Both the position numbers and the translations under genes were made by a program. Shown here one piece after another: positions 42,653 through 51,111 of a DNA stretch of 64,000 nt; position 1 is the first letter of the stretch, and each line of letters begins with the position of its first letter. The DNA is from Wocania_A spongiicola (GTDB lineage: Bacteria > Bacteroidota > Bacteroidia > Flavobacteriales > Flavobacteriaceae): contig NZ_JAMFLZ010000002.1 in NCBI RefSeq assembly GCF_023502325.1, positions 310,001-374,000 on the forward strand. Direction: 5' to 3'. The notes beneath the pieces were generated by a model that had not been told where the DNA came from, did no database searches, and was given only the letters and a program-made list of their open reading frames with translations.

Positions 42653-43162
42653 ATGACTCAAACAGAGTTTTTAAAAATTGTAATGCCTTTTAAGGATAAA
42701 GTATTTCGTTTAGCAAAACGATTGCTAATATCTACTGAAGAAGCTGAAGATGCAACGCAAGAAATTCTGTTAAAGTTATGGAATAATAAAAAGAAGATTG
42801 CTGAATATAAAAATGTAGAAGCTTTTTCGATGACTATGACAAAGAATTTTTGTTTTGATAAATTAAAATCGAAGCAAGCTCAAAATTTAAAGATTGTACA
42901 TAGTAATTATGAAGAAAAAGGAACACCATTACAAAAGCAAGTTGAATTAAACGATAGTGTTAATTGGGTAGCAAAAATTATTGAAGAGTTACCAGAACAA
43001 CAACGCATGATAATTCAGCTAAGAGATATAGAAGAATATGATTATGATGAGATTGCAAAAATGCTGAATATGAATAATACAGCAGTACGTGTAAACTTGT
43101 CGAGAGCAAGAAAAGCAATACGAGAAAAATTAACTAATACACATAATTATGGTATTAAATAA
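42653..43162 (+). CDS. ECF sigma factor
   Basis: A 169-residue sigma factor with region 2 (about 10-75, STEEAEDATQEILLKLWNN) and region 4 (about 105-160, LPEQQRMIIQLRDIEEYDYD followed by a helix-turn-helix). It overlaps the next gene by 14 bases, and that gene has the single-membrane-helix layout of an anti-sigma factor. The unit continues with two DUF4252 proteins, an arrangement common in Flavobacteriia. The signal sensed is unknown. Confidence 0.95.
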   Translation: MTQTEFLKIVMPFKDKVFRLAKRLLISTEEAEDATQEILLKLWNNKKKIAEYKNVEAFSMTMTKNFCFDKLKSKQAQNLKIVHSNYEEKGTPLQKQVELNDSVNWVAKIIEELPEQQRMIIQLRDIEEYDYDEIAKMLNMNNTAVRVNLSRARKAIREKLTNTHNYGIK

Positions 43163-43637
43163 TATAGAAAACTTACTAGAAAAGTACGAAAACGGTGAGA
43201 CATCACTTAAAGAAGAGCAAGTGTTAAAAAACTATTTTTCCAGCGACACTGTAGCACCTCATTTAGAAATGTATAAACCCATGTTTGCGTATTTTTTGGG
43301 AAACCAACAAGAACAATTTACTAAAGACGTGCCATTAAAAACTAAGCGTATATTTAATTACAAATGGCTATCGGTTGCTGCAGTTGCTGTTCTCATGTTG
43401 GGCGTTTATTTTAAAGATCCAGTAGCAGCTTCGTACAATGAATATGCTTATGGAACTTATGATAAACCTGAAGAAGCGCTTAACGAAGTTACAAAATCTT
43501 TAGAAATGATTTCTCAAAGCTTCAATAAAGGCACTTCAACCGTAGGATATTTAAATGAAGTAAATAAAGGTACTTCAACACTAGGATATCTTAACGAAAT
43601 TGAAAACACAACTAGTATAATTTTTAAAACTAATTAA
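43149..43637 (+). CDS. Probable anti-sigma factor with C-terminal 13-residue tandem repeats
   Basis: A 162-residue protein: cytoplasmic helical N-terminus (1-70, LLEKYENGETSLKEEQVLKN, similar to anti-sigma starts), one membrane helix (about 73-88), and a periplasmic tail with two tandem copies of NKGTSTVGYLNEV (residues 126-138 and 139-151). No zinc-finger motif is present. Position directly after and overlapping an ECF sigma gene supports an anti-sigma role; the sequence alone does not prove it. The repeats might bind the DUF4252 partners encoded next. Confidence 0.7.
   Translation: MVLNNIENLLEKYENGETSLKEEQVLKNYFSSDTVAPHLEMYKPMFAYFLGNQQEQFTKDVPLKTKRIFNYKWLSVAAVAVLMLGVYFKDPVAASYNEYAYGTYDKPEEALNEVTKSLEMISQSFNKGTSTVGYLNEVNKGTSTLGYLNEIENTTSIIFKTN
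43524..43601 (+). repeat. Two tandem 39-bp coding repeats
   Basis: Units 43524-43562 and 43563-43601 encode NKGTSTVGYLNEV and NKGTSTLGYLNEI. They differ mostly at third codon positions, so selection has kept the peptide. Confidence 0.85.
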
Positions 43638-43676
43638 TTAGAATTAATGAATACAAACAATTTAAAAATAAGAACA

Positions 43677-44237
43677 ATGAAAAATAAATTAATAGTATTA
43701 GTAATGGCAATTATGTTGTTACCAATAACAGGAATGGCACAAAGCAATATTTTTGATAAATATAGCGACAATAACGATGTAACTTATGTTAACATTAAAC
43801 CAAAGATGTTTCAAATGATAGCAAAAATGGGTATTAATGTTGAAGATGAGGAAGCTAAAGCTTATATGGATATGGTAAAAAGCATCACAAGTTTTAAAAC
43901 TATTGTAACTGATAATAAAGCTATATCTACAGATATTTCAAAATGGGTTAAATCGCGTTCTGGTGGCTTAGAAGAGTTAATGGAAGTTAAGGACGATGGA
44001 ACTGAGGTTAAATTTTATGTAAAAGAAGGTAAAGATTCTGACCATGTAAAAGAACTTTTAATTTTTGTAAATGGTATTGATAAAGTGATGGAAGACAAAA
44101 TTGAAATTAATGGAAAAGAGCGTAAAATTGAAACCGTAGTGGTATCGATGACTGGAGATATTGATTTGAATGAAATTTCTAAACTTACTAATAAAATGAA
44201 TATCCCTGGAGGAAAACATTTAGAGAAAAAGAATTAA
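43677..44237 (+). CDS. DUF4252 family secreted protein
   Basis: I start at ATG 43677, which begins the signal peptide MKNKLIVLVMAIM and gives 186 residues; an upstream ATG at 43647 would add ten polar residues. After cleavage near MAQS the DUF4252 domain covers the rest, with VTYVNIKPKMFQMIAKMG and LLIFVNGIDKVMEDKIEING. Function unknown; members occur downstream of ECF sigma/anti-sigma pairs in Flavobacteriia, as here. It is followed after 19 bases by a second DUF4252 gene. Confidence 0.9.
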   Translation: MKNKLIVLVMAIMLLPITGMAQSNIFDKYSDNNDVTYVNIKPKMFQMIAKMGINVEDEEAKAYMDMVKSITSFKTIVTDNKAISTDISKWVKSRSGGLEELMEVKDDGTEVKFYVKEGKDSDHVKELLIFVNGIDKVMEDKIEINGKERKIETVVVSMTGDIDLNEISKLTNKMNIPGGKHLEKKN

Positions 44238-44256
44238 TAAAGACAGAACATCAATC

Positions 44257-44799
44257 ATGCAACGAACAATCAAACATATCGTATTTGTACTTCTTTTAGC
44301 TGTAGCTTTTGTAAGCTGTAACGATGGTAAAAGTTTACAAACTTATTTTGTAGATAACCAAGAAGCAACAAATTTTGTTTCTCAAGATATACCAATATCT
44401 ATGGTTAAAATAGATGATTCTAAGTTTACTGAAGATCAAAAAGAAGCTTATAAATCTGTAAAGCGATTAAACTTTTTAGGCTATAAAGTAGAAGGAACCG
44501 AAGCAGAAGTTTTTAAAGCTGAATTAGCAAAAGTAAAAACTATTTTAAGCGATAAAAAGTATAATGATCTTATGGAATTTAGCGATAAAGGGAATAAAAT
44601 TATTGTTAAATACATTGGTACAGATGAGGAAGCAGATGAGGTTGTTATTTTTGGTAGTGCAAATGAATTAGGTTTCGGAATTGTTCGTGTATTAGGAAAT
44701 GACATGAATCCAGATAAAATGGTAACCTTAGTAAATGCAATGCAAAATGCTGATGTTGATGAAAATCAAATTCAAGATATTATGAATTTCTTTAAATAA
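44257..44799 (+). CDS. DUF4252 family lipoprotein
   Basis: A 180-residue lipoprotein (lipobox AFVSC, Cys21) with a DUF4252 domain: QDIPISMVKID near 43, FLGYKVEGTEAEVFKAELAK near 71 and IVRVLGNDMNPDKMVTL near 146. It is the last gene of the sigma/anti-sigma unit and ends in a strong terminator. Two different DUF4252 proteins, one soluble and one lipid-anchored, suggests they form a pair acting in the periplasm, perhaps as signal partners of the anti-sigma factor. Function unknown. Confidence 0.9.
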   Translation: MQRTIKHIVFVLLLAVAFVSCNDGKSLQTYFVDNQEATNFVSQDIPISMVKIDDSKFTEDQKEAYKSVKRLNFLGYKVEGTEAEVFKAELAKVKTILSDKKYNDLMEFSDKGNKIIVKYIGTDEEADEVVIFGSANELGFGIVRVLGNDMNPDKMVTLVNAMQNADVDENQIQDIMNFFK

Positions 44800-44818
44800 A
44801 TTTATAGTAATGTTAATT

Positions 44819-44856
44819 AAAAAGGGTTGTTGAAAATTTTCAACAACCCTTTTTTT
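44819..44856 (+). terminator. Strong terminator after the DUF4252 operon
   Basis: A perfect 36-base palindrome with half-site AAAAAGGGTTGTTGAAAA (44819-44836), ending in a T run. It can act on both strands and also follows the small gene at 44875-45048. Confidence 0.92.
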
Positions 44857-44874
44857 AGTTTATATAAACAAGTG

Positions 44875-45048
44875 CTATTTTTTTTTTGAAATCCTGTTAA
44901 CGTAAAAAATATTAATAATAACTGCTAAAAAAATAATAGTAAGCACGGTTAGAACAATAAAATTATCAAGAATCTCTAAAATTCCAGTTACAAAAATGCC
45001 TCCAGCCATTAAGCCACTTAAAGCCAAAGTTTGTTTATCGTTTAACAT
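44875..45048 (-). CDS. Small hypothetical membrane protein (57 aa) downstream of purB
   Basis: This short frame encodes 57 residues with two hydrophobic segments (about 7-23 and 30-50) separated by an acidic turn (EILDN) and ending in the basic tail NRISKKK, as expected of a two-helix inner-membrane protein. Its ATG lies six bases after the purB stop, so it is probably co-transcribed with purB, and the terminator at 44819 closes the unit. No family recognised. Good composition and placement make it a likely real gene. Confidence 0.65.
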   Translation of the reverse strand: MLNDKQTLALSGLMAGGIFVTGILEILDNFIVLTVLTIIFLAVIINIFYVNRISKKK

Positions 45049-45054
45049 AACAAA

Positions 45055-46398
45055 TTATATTCCAGTATAGTTACTAGGAGTAATACGTTTTAATTCTTCT
45101 TTTATTGTGTTTGAAACCTCTAAAGTATCAATAAAATCGGAAATAGAATTCTGATTTATTTTTGTATTAGTACGTGTTAAGCCTTTTAAAGCTTCATATG
45201 GGTTTGGGTAACCCTCACGACGTAAAATAGTTTGAATAGCCTCGGCTACTACCGCCCAATTATTTTCTAAATCTTCAGCAAACGTAGATTCATTTAATAA
45301 TAATTTATCTAATCCTTTTAAAGTTGATTTAAAACCAATTATGGTATGTCCAAAAGGAACACCAACATTACGTAAAACGGTACTGTCAGTTAAATCGCGC
45401 TGTAATCTTGAAATTGGAAGTTTAGCTGAAAGGTGTTCAAAAATTGCATTAGCAATCCCTAAATTACCTTCTGAATTTTCAAAATCAATAGGGTTTACTT
45501 TATGTGGCATTGCGCTACTTCCAACTTCCCCTTTCTTAATTTTTTGCTTGAAATAATCCATCGATACATACGTCCATACATCTCTATCTAAATCAATTAA
45601 AATGGTGTTTATACGTTTTAAAGTATCAAATAAAGCAGCCATATGATCGTAATGCTCTATCTGTGTTGTTGGAAATGAATGCTGCAAACCTAACTTTTCT
45701 TGAACAAATTTACTGCCAAATGCTTTCCAATCAATATTTGGGTATGCTACATGGTGTGCATTAAAATTACCAGTGGCACCACCAAATTTGGCAGCACTTG
45801 GAATATCGTTTAATAAATTAAACTGTTCTTTTAATCGCACTACAAAAACTTCAATTTCTTTTCCTAAACGAGTTGGAGAGGCTGGTTGACCATGAGTTCT
45901 TGCTAACATGGAAATTGCTGACCATTCTTGAGATAAACTTTTAAGTTTCTCTAAAACTGTTAAATATTCAGGAACGTAAACATTGTTCATCGCTTCCTTA
46001 ATACTTAAAGGGACTGCGGTATTATTAATGTCTTGAGAGGTTAATCCAAAATGTATAAACTCTTTATATTGAGATAAACTTAAAGCGTCAAATTTTTCTT
46101 TTATGAAATACTCAACGGCTTTAACATCATGATTGGTAACACTTTCTATATCTTTAATTGCCAAAGCATCCTCAGTAGAAAAATCTTTGTAAATAGCTCT
46201 TAAGTCTTCAAAAATATCATTATCGATGCTTTCAAGCTGCGGTAATGGAATTTCGCAAAGTGCAATAAAGTATTCAATTTCTACTAAAACACGGTATTTT
46301 ATAAGAGATTCTTCCGAAAAATAAGGAGCTAGTTCGTTAACTTTATTTCTATATCTTCCATCAATTGGAGAGATGGCGTTTAATGATGATAATGACAT
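45055..46398 (-). CDS. purB: Adenylosuccinate lyase
   Basis: Splits adenylosuccinate to AMP and SAICAR to AICAR, both with release of fumarate, in purine synthesis. The 447-residue protein has ISPIDGRYRNKV near the start, the catalytic-histidine segment ARTHGQPASPTRLGKE near 165 and the flexible signature loop GSSAMPHKVNPIDFEN near 289-304 with the catalytic serine. Length is normal. A -7 element TATCTTTG lies 26 bases upstream. A small membrane protein gene follows directly. Confidence 0.98.
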   Translation of the reverse strand: MSLSSLNAISPIDGRYRNKVNELAPYFSEESLIKYRVLVEIEYFIALCEIPLPQLESIDNDIFEDLRAIYKDFSTEDALAIKDIESVTNHDVKAVEYFIKEKFDALSLSQYKEFIHFGLTSQDINNTAVPLSIKEAMNNVYVPEYLTVLEKLKSLSQEWSAISMLARTHGQPASPTRLGKEIEVFVVRLKEQFNLLNDIPSAAKFGGATGNFNAHHVAYPNIDWKAFGSKFVQEKLGLQHSFPTTQIEHYDHMAALFDTLKRINTILIDLDRDVWTYVSMDYFKQKIKKGEVGSSAMPHKVNPIDFENSEGNLGIANAIFEHLSAKLPISRLQRDLTDSTVLRNVGVPFGHTIIGFKSTLKGLDKLLLNESTFAEDLENNWAVVAEAIQTILRREGYPNPYEALKGLTRTNTKINQNSISDFIDTLEVSNTIKEELKRITPSNYTGI

Positions 46399-46423
46399 GC
46401 TTTGTGTTGTTTTTAAGAAGAGG

Positions 46424-46431
46424 CAAAGATA
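46424..46431 (-). promoter_or_regulatory. Candidate -7 element for purB
   Basis: On the minus strand TATCTTTG matches TAnnTTTG and lies 26 bases before the purB ATG. The matching -33 position has no clear TTTG. Confidence 0.5.
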
Positions 46432-46557
46432 CTATTTTTGTGTAGAAGAATGAGGTATGCTTTTTAGTTTTTTGGTTAATAATAAAAAGAGTTTGAAAAC
46501 TTTAATCAATTAAGGTTTTCTTATAAATAAGTATATTTATTGACAAATTCCGCTAAA

Positions 46558-47538
46558 ATGAAAAACATTATTTTCTTAATTACATTTATCATGTCTCAAG
46601 TTATAACAGCACAAAGCTATAAGAAGTCAGAACCTTTTACGCATACATATTCTATTGTAGCTCGAGATTCTATTACTGGAGATATGGGTGTTGCTGTACA
46701 ATCTCATTGGTTTAGTGTAGGTAGTGTTGTTACTTATGGTAAAGCAGGTGTTGGTGTTGTGGCAACACAATCGTTAGTTAACCCTAGTTATGGACCAAAA
46801 GGATTGACTCTTATGGGAGAAGGATTATCTCCAAAGCAAGCATTGAAAGCCTTAATTAAAAATGATGAAGGCGAAATGTATAGACAGGTTGCATTTCTAA
46901 ATAAAAAAGGACAAGTTGCAACGCATACTGGTAATTTATGTATTGAAGAAGCAGGACATAGACAAGGGAAAAACTTTTCGGTACAAGCAAATATGATGCT
47001 TAATAATACAGTTTGGAATGCTATGGCTAAAGCTTTTGAAACTACTAAAGGAAGTTTAAGTGAACGAATTTTAGCTTCTTTAAAAGCTGCCGAAAATGAA
47101 AAAGGAGATATAAGAGGAAAACAATCTGCTGCAATTTTAATAGTAAAGGGCGAAGCCACTGGGAATTCTTGGGAAGACACTGTTATGGATTTAAGGGTTG
47201 AAGATCATGAAAACCCTATAAAAGAATTAGAAAGATTAATCAAAATTCATAAAGCCTATGATTTTATGAATAATGGTGATTTAGCTATGGAAGCAGGAAA
47301 CTCTATTGAAGCTGAGAAATTGTACCTTGAAGCTCAAAAGCTGTTTCCAAATAATATCGAAATGAAATATTGGTACGCAATAAACTTGGTAAATAATAAA
47401 GAGTTTGAAAAAGCAAAACCAATTTTGAAATCTATTTTTAGTAAAGACAATAATTGGAAATTATTAGTGCCCCGATTGGTGAAAAGTAAACTTTTGATTA
47501 TTTCAAAAGATGAGCTTAAAAATATTATGCGGCTTTAA
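46558..47538 (+). CDS. DUF1028 family secreted protein with TPR-like C-terminus
   Basis: I start at ATG 46558, the beginning of a signal peptide (MKNIIFLITFIMSQVITAQ), giving 326 residues; a TTG at 46540 is possible but adds six polar residues. The DUF1028 domain, an Ntn-hydrolase-like fold, covers about 25-225 with THTYSIVARDSITGDMGVAV and a conserved VGVVATQSLVNPSYGPKGL. The last 100 residues form helix pairs (AEKLYLEAQKLFPNN, YAINLVNNKEFEKAKP) of TPR type. Enzyme activity is unproven for the family. The 3' end overlaps the convergent gene by 14 bases. Confidence 0.9.
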   Translation: MKNIIFLITFIMSQVITAQSYKKSEPFTHTYSIVARDSITGDMGVAVQSHWFSVGSVVTYGKAGVGVVATQSLVNPSYGPKGLTLMGEGLSPKQALKALIKNDEGEMYRQVAFLNKKGQVATHTGNLCIEEAGHRQGKNFSVQANMMLNNTVWNAMAKAFETTKGSLSERILASLKAAENEKGDIRGKQSAAILIVKGEATGNSWEDTVMDLRVEDHENPIKELERLIKIHKAYDFMNNGDLAMEAGNSIEAEKLYLEAQKLFPNNIEMKYWYAINLVNNKEFEKAKPILKSIFSKDNNWKLLVPRLVKSKLLIISKDELKNIMRL

Positions 47539-48091
47539 TTTTTTTTAAAATATGCCGTGCTCTTGCTTTAAAACCAGAGCTTTGCATTTGAAAATCACGT
47601 TCTAAAATTAGTGTTAATTCTGGATGTACCCAATCGTAATCTTTTCCAAATAAAAAAAGTGTGTTCATCGAATAGGCTTTTGGTGCAATTTTTTCATCAT
47701 TAATCATATAATCAAAACAGACTTCAATAATACGCTCTTTATGGGCTTCAGTTAAACCCTTTTTTATATTATTGGTAGTTTTAGAGGTATAAGATTTTGC
47801 TAGAAACTCACAAATTTTTGCTACAGGTCGAACAGCAGAATCTAAATGAACTTTATGCATGTTTTTTGTAAAATAATCTAAGTAAGGAATTATGGTGTCA
47901 ATATTATCATTGCACATAAATTCGAAAACCCAAGCAGCTCTAGGTGAAATTTTATCATCTACCATAAAAAGAATTTTTAACAACTTTGGGACTAGATTTG
48001 GATTGTCTTGCATTAAGTGTGCATAATACAATCGCTTTTCACGCGAATGATTTACATAATTTAATTCTTCGTAGAGTTGTTCAGTAGTCAA
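47525..48091 (-). CDS. Conserved helical-repeat protein, function unknown
   Basis: A 188-residue soluble protein built of helix pairs with HEAT-like spacing (NPNLVPKLLKILFMVDDK, AAWVFEFMCNDNIDTIIPYL, IIEVCFDYMINDEKIAPKAY). No signal peptide and no catalytic motif. I recall flavobacterial homologues being labelled adenylosuccinate lyase, apparently because of the neighbouring purB; nothing here resembles that enzyme. I infer a protein-binding role. It overlaps the convergent DUF1028 gene by 14 bases and starts 38 bases from the divergent haem-binding gene. Confidence 0.75.
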   Translation of the reverse strand: MTTEQLYEELNYVNHSREKRLYYAHLMQDNPNLVPKLLKILFMVDDKISPRAAWVFEFMCNDNIDTIIPYLDYFTKNMHKVHLDSAVRPVAKICEFLAKSYTSKTTNNIKKGLTEAHKERIIEVCFDYMINDEKIAPKAYSMNTLFLFGKDYDWVHPELTLILERDFQMQSSGFKARARHILKKIKAA

Positions 48092-48129
48092 AAGGTTTTC
48101 TTATTTTTAAGTTTCTAAAATTACCAAAA

Positions 48130-48603
48130 ATGAAAATTATAAAAAAGATTCTTTGGCTTATACTTATTGTACTGTTAATATCTCAATTTTTTAGACCAGA
48201 TAAAAATGCAGGAGATTTAGCATCAATAGATGCTTTTTTAGCAGAAACTAACCCGCCTGAAGATGTAAAGCTTATTTTAAAAGAAAGTTGTAACGATTGC
48301 CATAGCGATGTAACACGATACCCTTGGTATAATAATATAACACCAATAAACTATTGGCTTGCGGGTCATATTAAACATGGAAAAGGACACTTTAATATGT
48401 CTAAATGGGAAGGAAATTCTACAAAACGAAAAGATCATAAGTTTGAAGAACTAATTGAAATGGTAGAAGACAAAACAATGCCATTAAACTCTTATACTTG
48501 GACGCATAAAGAAGCTAAGCTTAATGATGAACAAAGAAAAGCTGTTATTGATTGGGCAAAACAAGTGCGGCTTAAGTATAGCTTAGAGCCAAAACCAGAA
48601 TAA
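48130..48603 (+). CDS. Membrane-anchored haem-binding domain protein (Haem_bd family)
   Basis: A 157-residue protein with an N-terminal anchor (residues 5-22) and a periplasmic domain holding the c-type haem site CNDCH (Cys54, Cys57, His58), followed by RYPWYNNITPINYWLAGHI and KTMPLNSYTWTHKEA, whose methionine is a candidate axial ligand. This arrangement is the Haem_bd family, often linked with cytochrome c peroxidase or oxidative functions. It is transcribed alone, divergent from the helical-repeat gene. The partner is unknown. Confidence 0.9.
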   Translation: MKIIKKILWLILIVLLISQFFRPDKNAGDLASIDAFLAETNPPEDVKLILKESCNDCHSDVTRYPWYNNITPINYWLAGHIKHGKGHFNMSKWEGNSTKRKDHKFEELIEMVEDKTMPLNSYTWTHKEAKLNDEQRKAVIDWAKQVRLKYSLEPKPE

Positions 48604-48683
48604 ACATAAAATCTAAAAAATCAAATTGTAATTACGAAGCATATAGACTTAAAACTTGGTTTTTAAGATTTTAGAAAATTTTC

Positions 48684-49940
48684 ATGAATAAAAATTTACT
48701 CATTATAGGTTTTGTATGGCCAGAGCCCCAAAGTTCTGCTGCTGGAAGCAGAATGATGCAATTAATTGAAACTTTTTTATTGCAACATTATAAAATTACA
48801 TTTGCTACGCCTTGTGCAAAAAGCAAGAATGCTTTTAACCTTGAAAGTATTGGAGTTACAGAAAAAAGTATTGAATTAAACGATTCAAGTTTTGATGCTT
48901 TTGTAAATAAGTTGAATCCAGGTATTGTATTGTTTGATCGTTTTATGATGGAAGAACAATTTGGATGGCGTGTTGCAGAACATTGCCCCAACGCTTTAAG
49001 AATTCTTGATACCGAAGATTTACATTGTTTAAGAAAAGGAAGGCAGCAAGCGTTTAAAGACGGAAGTAATTTTAATATAGAATATTTATTTAATGACTCA
49101 TCAAAAAGAGAAATTGCTAGTATTTATAGAAGTGATTTAAGTTTGATAATTTCGGAAGCAGAAATGGAAATTCTTAAAAATCAATTTAAAGTTGATGAGT
49201 CGCTGCTAGTGTATTTACCGTTTATGCTTAGTGAGGTTTCAAAAAAAAACGCAGAAAGTTTACCAAAATTTAAAGATCGTCAACATTTTATAACTATTGG
49301 TAATTTTTTACATGAACCTAATTATAATGCAGTTTTATATTTAAAAGAAACTATTTGGCCATTAATTAGTAAGCAATTACCAAAGGTCGAATTACATATT
49401 TATGGAGCTTATGCATCCCAAAAAGTAAATCAATTGCATAATAAAAAAGAAAGGTTTTTAATAAAAGGATTTATCGAAGATGTAAATGAAGTAATGCAAC
49501 TGGCTAAAATATGCTTGGCGCCTATACGTTTTGGTGCAGGTTTAAAAGGAAAATTAGTTGATGCGATGCAAAATGGAACACCTTGTGTAATGACTAATAT
49601 GGCAGCAGAAGGAATGTTTGGAAATTTAGAAACCAATGGATTTGTAGAAGATAAACCACAAGAATTTGTAAATAAAGCTGCTCAACTATATAATGATGAA
49701 GATTTATGGAATTCAAAGCAGCAAAATGGATTTTCAATAATCAATACCCGTTTTGGTAAACTTATACACCAGCAATTTTTTTTAAATAGAGTAGAAGAGA
49801 CAATTAAACATCTTAACGAAAAACGACTGCAGAACTTTATTGGACAAATGTTGCTGCATAATATACAGCAAAGCACCAAGTTTATGAGTAAATGGATAGA
49901 AGAGAAAAATAAAAATATTGATACTAAAAATGAAAATTAA
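48684..49940 (+). CDS. GT4-like glycosyltransferase
   Basis: A 418-residue cytoplasmic GT-B protein. The N-terminal half has VWPEPQSSAAGSRMMQLIE, the C-terminal half has FITIGNFLHEPNYNAVLYLK near 196, KGFIEDVNEVMQLAKICLAP near 258 and FGAGLKGKLVDAMQNGTPCV, equivalent to the donor-site region. The extended C-terminus (about 360-418) is helical and polar. It overlaps the cupin gene by 11 bases. It is isolated from the glycan locus at 2.7-18 kb, and its acceptor is unknown. Confidence 0.88.
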   Translation: MNKNLLIIGFVWPEPQSSAAGSRMMQLIETFLLQHYKITFATPCAKSKNAFNLESIGVTEKSIELNDSSFDAFVNKLNPGIVLFDRFMMEEQFGWRVAEHCPNALRILDTEDLHCLRKGRQQAFKDGSNFNIEYLFNDSSKREIASIYRSDLSLIISEAEMEILKNQFKVDESLLVYLPFMLSEVSKKNAESLPKFKDRQHFITIGNFLHEPNYNAVLYLKETIWPLISKQLPKVELHIYGAYASQKVNQLHNKKERFLIKGFIEDVNEVMQLAKICLAPIRFGAGLKGKLVDAMQNGTPCVMTNMAAEGMFGNLETNGFVEDKPQEFVNKAAQLYNDEDLWNSKQQNGFSIINTRFGKLIHQQFFLNRVEETIKHLNEKRLQNFIGQMLLHNIQQSTKFMSKWIEEKNKNIDTKNEN

Positions 49941-50352
49941 GCTTGCTTGTATAGCATTAACTATGATTTTATTATCATCTTGTGCGGTAAAAAAGAACCA
50001 AAAAATAGAAGTTGTAAAGTTAGTTGAAACTACAAAAAGCTGGAATGGAGATAAGCTTCCAAGTTACCCGGAAGGAGAACCAAAAATAACGGTTTTAAAA
50101 ATAACTATTCCACCAAAAACAATACTTCATAAGCATTATCATCCAGTAATTAATTCTGGAATTTTACTAAAAGGAAAACTAAAAGTAGTCGATATAGAAG
50201 GAAATGTTCTTCACTTAAAAGTAGGTGATGTTATTGTTGAATTGGTAAATAAAATTCATTATGGTATAAATGAAGGTAATAAACCAGTTGAGATTGTTGT
50301 TTTTTATGCTGGAACTAAAGATTTACCAATCACAGTTATTGAAAAAAGTTAA
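49930..50352 (+). CDS. Cupin-domain lipoprotein
   Basis: Starting at ATG 49930 gives 140 residues with a lipoprotein signal (lipobox LSSC, Cys17); a TTG at 49918 is the alternative. The single cupin domain carries the metal-binding histidines of motif 1 in HKHYHPVINSGILLKG (about residues 67-82) and the second histidine in LVNKIHYGINEG near 112. It binds a metal and a small ligand in the periplasm; the activity cannot be predicted. It overlaps the upstream glycosyltransferase by 11 bases and the convergent sirtuin by four. Confidence 0.85.
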   Translation: MKIKLACIALTMILLSSCAVKKNQKIEVVKLVETTKSWNGDKLPSYPEGEPKITVLKITIPPKTILHKHYHPVINSGILLKGKLKVVDIEGNVLHLKVGDVIVELVNKIHYGINEGNKPVEIVVFYAGTKDLPITVIEKS

Positions 50353-51029
50353 TTTTTTAATAAGCCAATAACTTTCTTTATTCCTACTGTAGCATTTTCT
50401 GCTATAACTGTTAAGTTTTGTTTGCTGTCGATATTTGGTTTTGGGTCAATAAAATAAGTTGCTGTGTTTTGTGGCACATAATGCATTAAATTCGCAGCAG
50501 GATATACCTGCATACTAGTGCCAATAATAATTAAAATATCTGCAGTTTCACAGATACTAATCGCTTTAGGTATCATAGGTACATCTTCACCAAACCAAAC
50601 AATATGTGGGCGTAATTGATAACCTTTTTTACAAGTATCTCCCATAACTAAATCTGTTTTCCAATCTTTAATATCACTTTCATCAAAAGTACTTCTAACT
50701 TTTAATAACTCACCATGTAAATGTATAACATTACTACTACCAGCACGTTCATGTAAATCATCAACATTTTGGGTAATAATACTTACTTTAAAATCATTTT
50801 CTAATTTAGCTAAACTATAATGTGCTGAGTTAGGCTCAACCTCAAATAATTGGCTTCTGCGTTGATTATAAAAATCTAAAACTAGTTTTGGATTTGCTGC
50901 AAAGCCTTCAGGAGTAGCAACTTCCATAACATCGTGCCCTTCCCATAAACCGTCGGCGTCTCTAAAGGTTTTTATACCACTTTCGGCACTCATGCCTGCT
51001 CCTGTAAGTATCACTATGTGCTTATTCAT
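50349..51029 (-). CDS. cobB: Sirtuin, NAD-dependent protein deacylase
   Basis: Removes acetyl or succinyl groups from lysine using NAD. The 226-residue protein has GAGMSAESGIKTFRDADGLWE (NAD site, about 9-28), the FYNQRRSQL segment with the Tyr and Arg that give desuccinylase specificity in class III, TQNVDDLHERAG and the catalytic His in VIHLHGE. Of the four zinc cysteines expected, only one is visible (GDTCKKG), so the zinc site is incomplete, as in some other class III proteins. The symbol follows bacterial CobB for this class. It is convergent with the cupin gene. Confidence 0.9.
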   Translation of the reverse strand: MNKHIVILTGAGMSAESGIKTFRDADGLWEGHDVMEVATPEGFAANPKLVLDFYNQRRSQLFEVEPNSAHYSLAKLENDFKVSIITQNVDDLHERAGSSNVIHLHGELLKVRSTFDESDIKDWKTDLVMGDTCKKGYQLRPHIVWFGEDVPMIPKAISICETADILIIIGTSMQVYPAANLMHYVPQNTATYFIDPKPNIDSKQNLTVIAENATVGIKKVIGLLKN

Positions 51030-51111
51030 TTTATAAAAATAGTTATTCTGTCATTCTGAACAAAGAGAAGAATCTCATCAATTTTATTAACTTACATTTT
51101 TTTATTTGATA

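Noticed and set aside
43524..43601. Tandem repeats as a CRISPR-like array
   Set aside because: Only two direct units, no spacers, in frame inside a gene; they encode a peptide repeat.
46788..47180. Minus-strand frame of 130 codons inside DUF1028
   Set aside because: Antisense shadow; the plus-strand protein has the family motifs.
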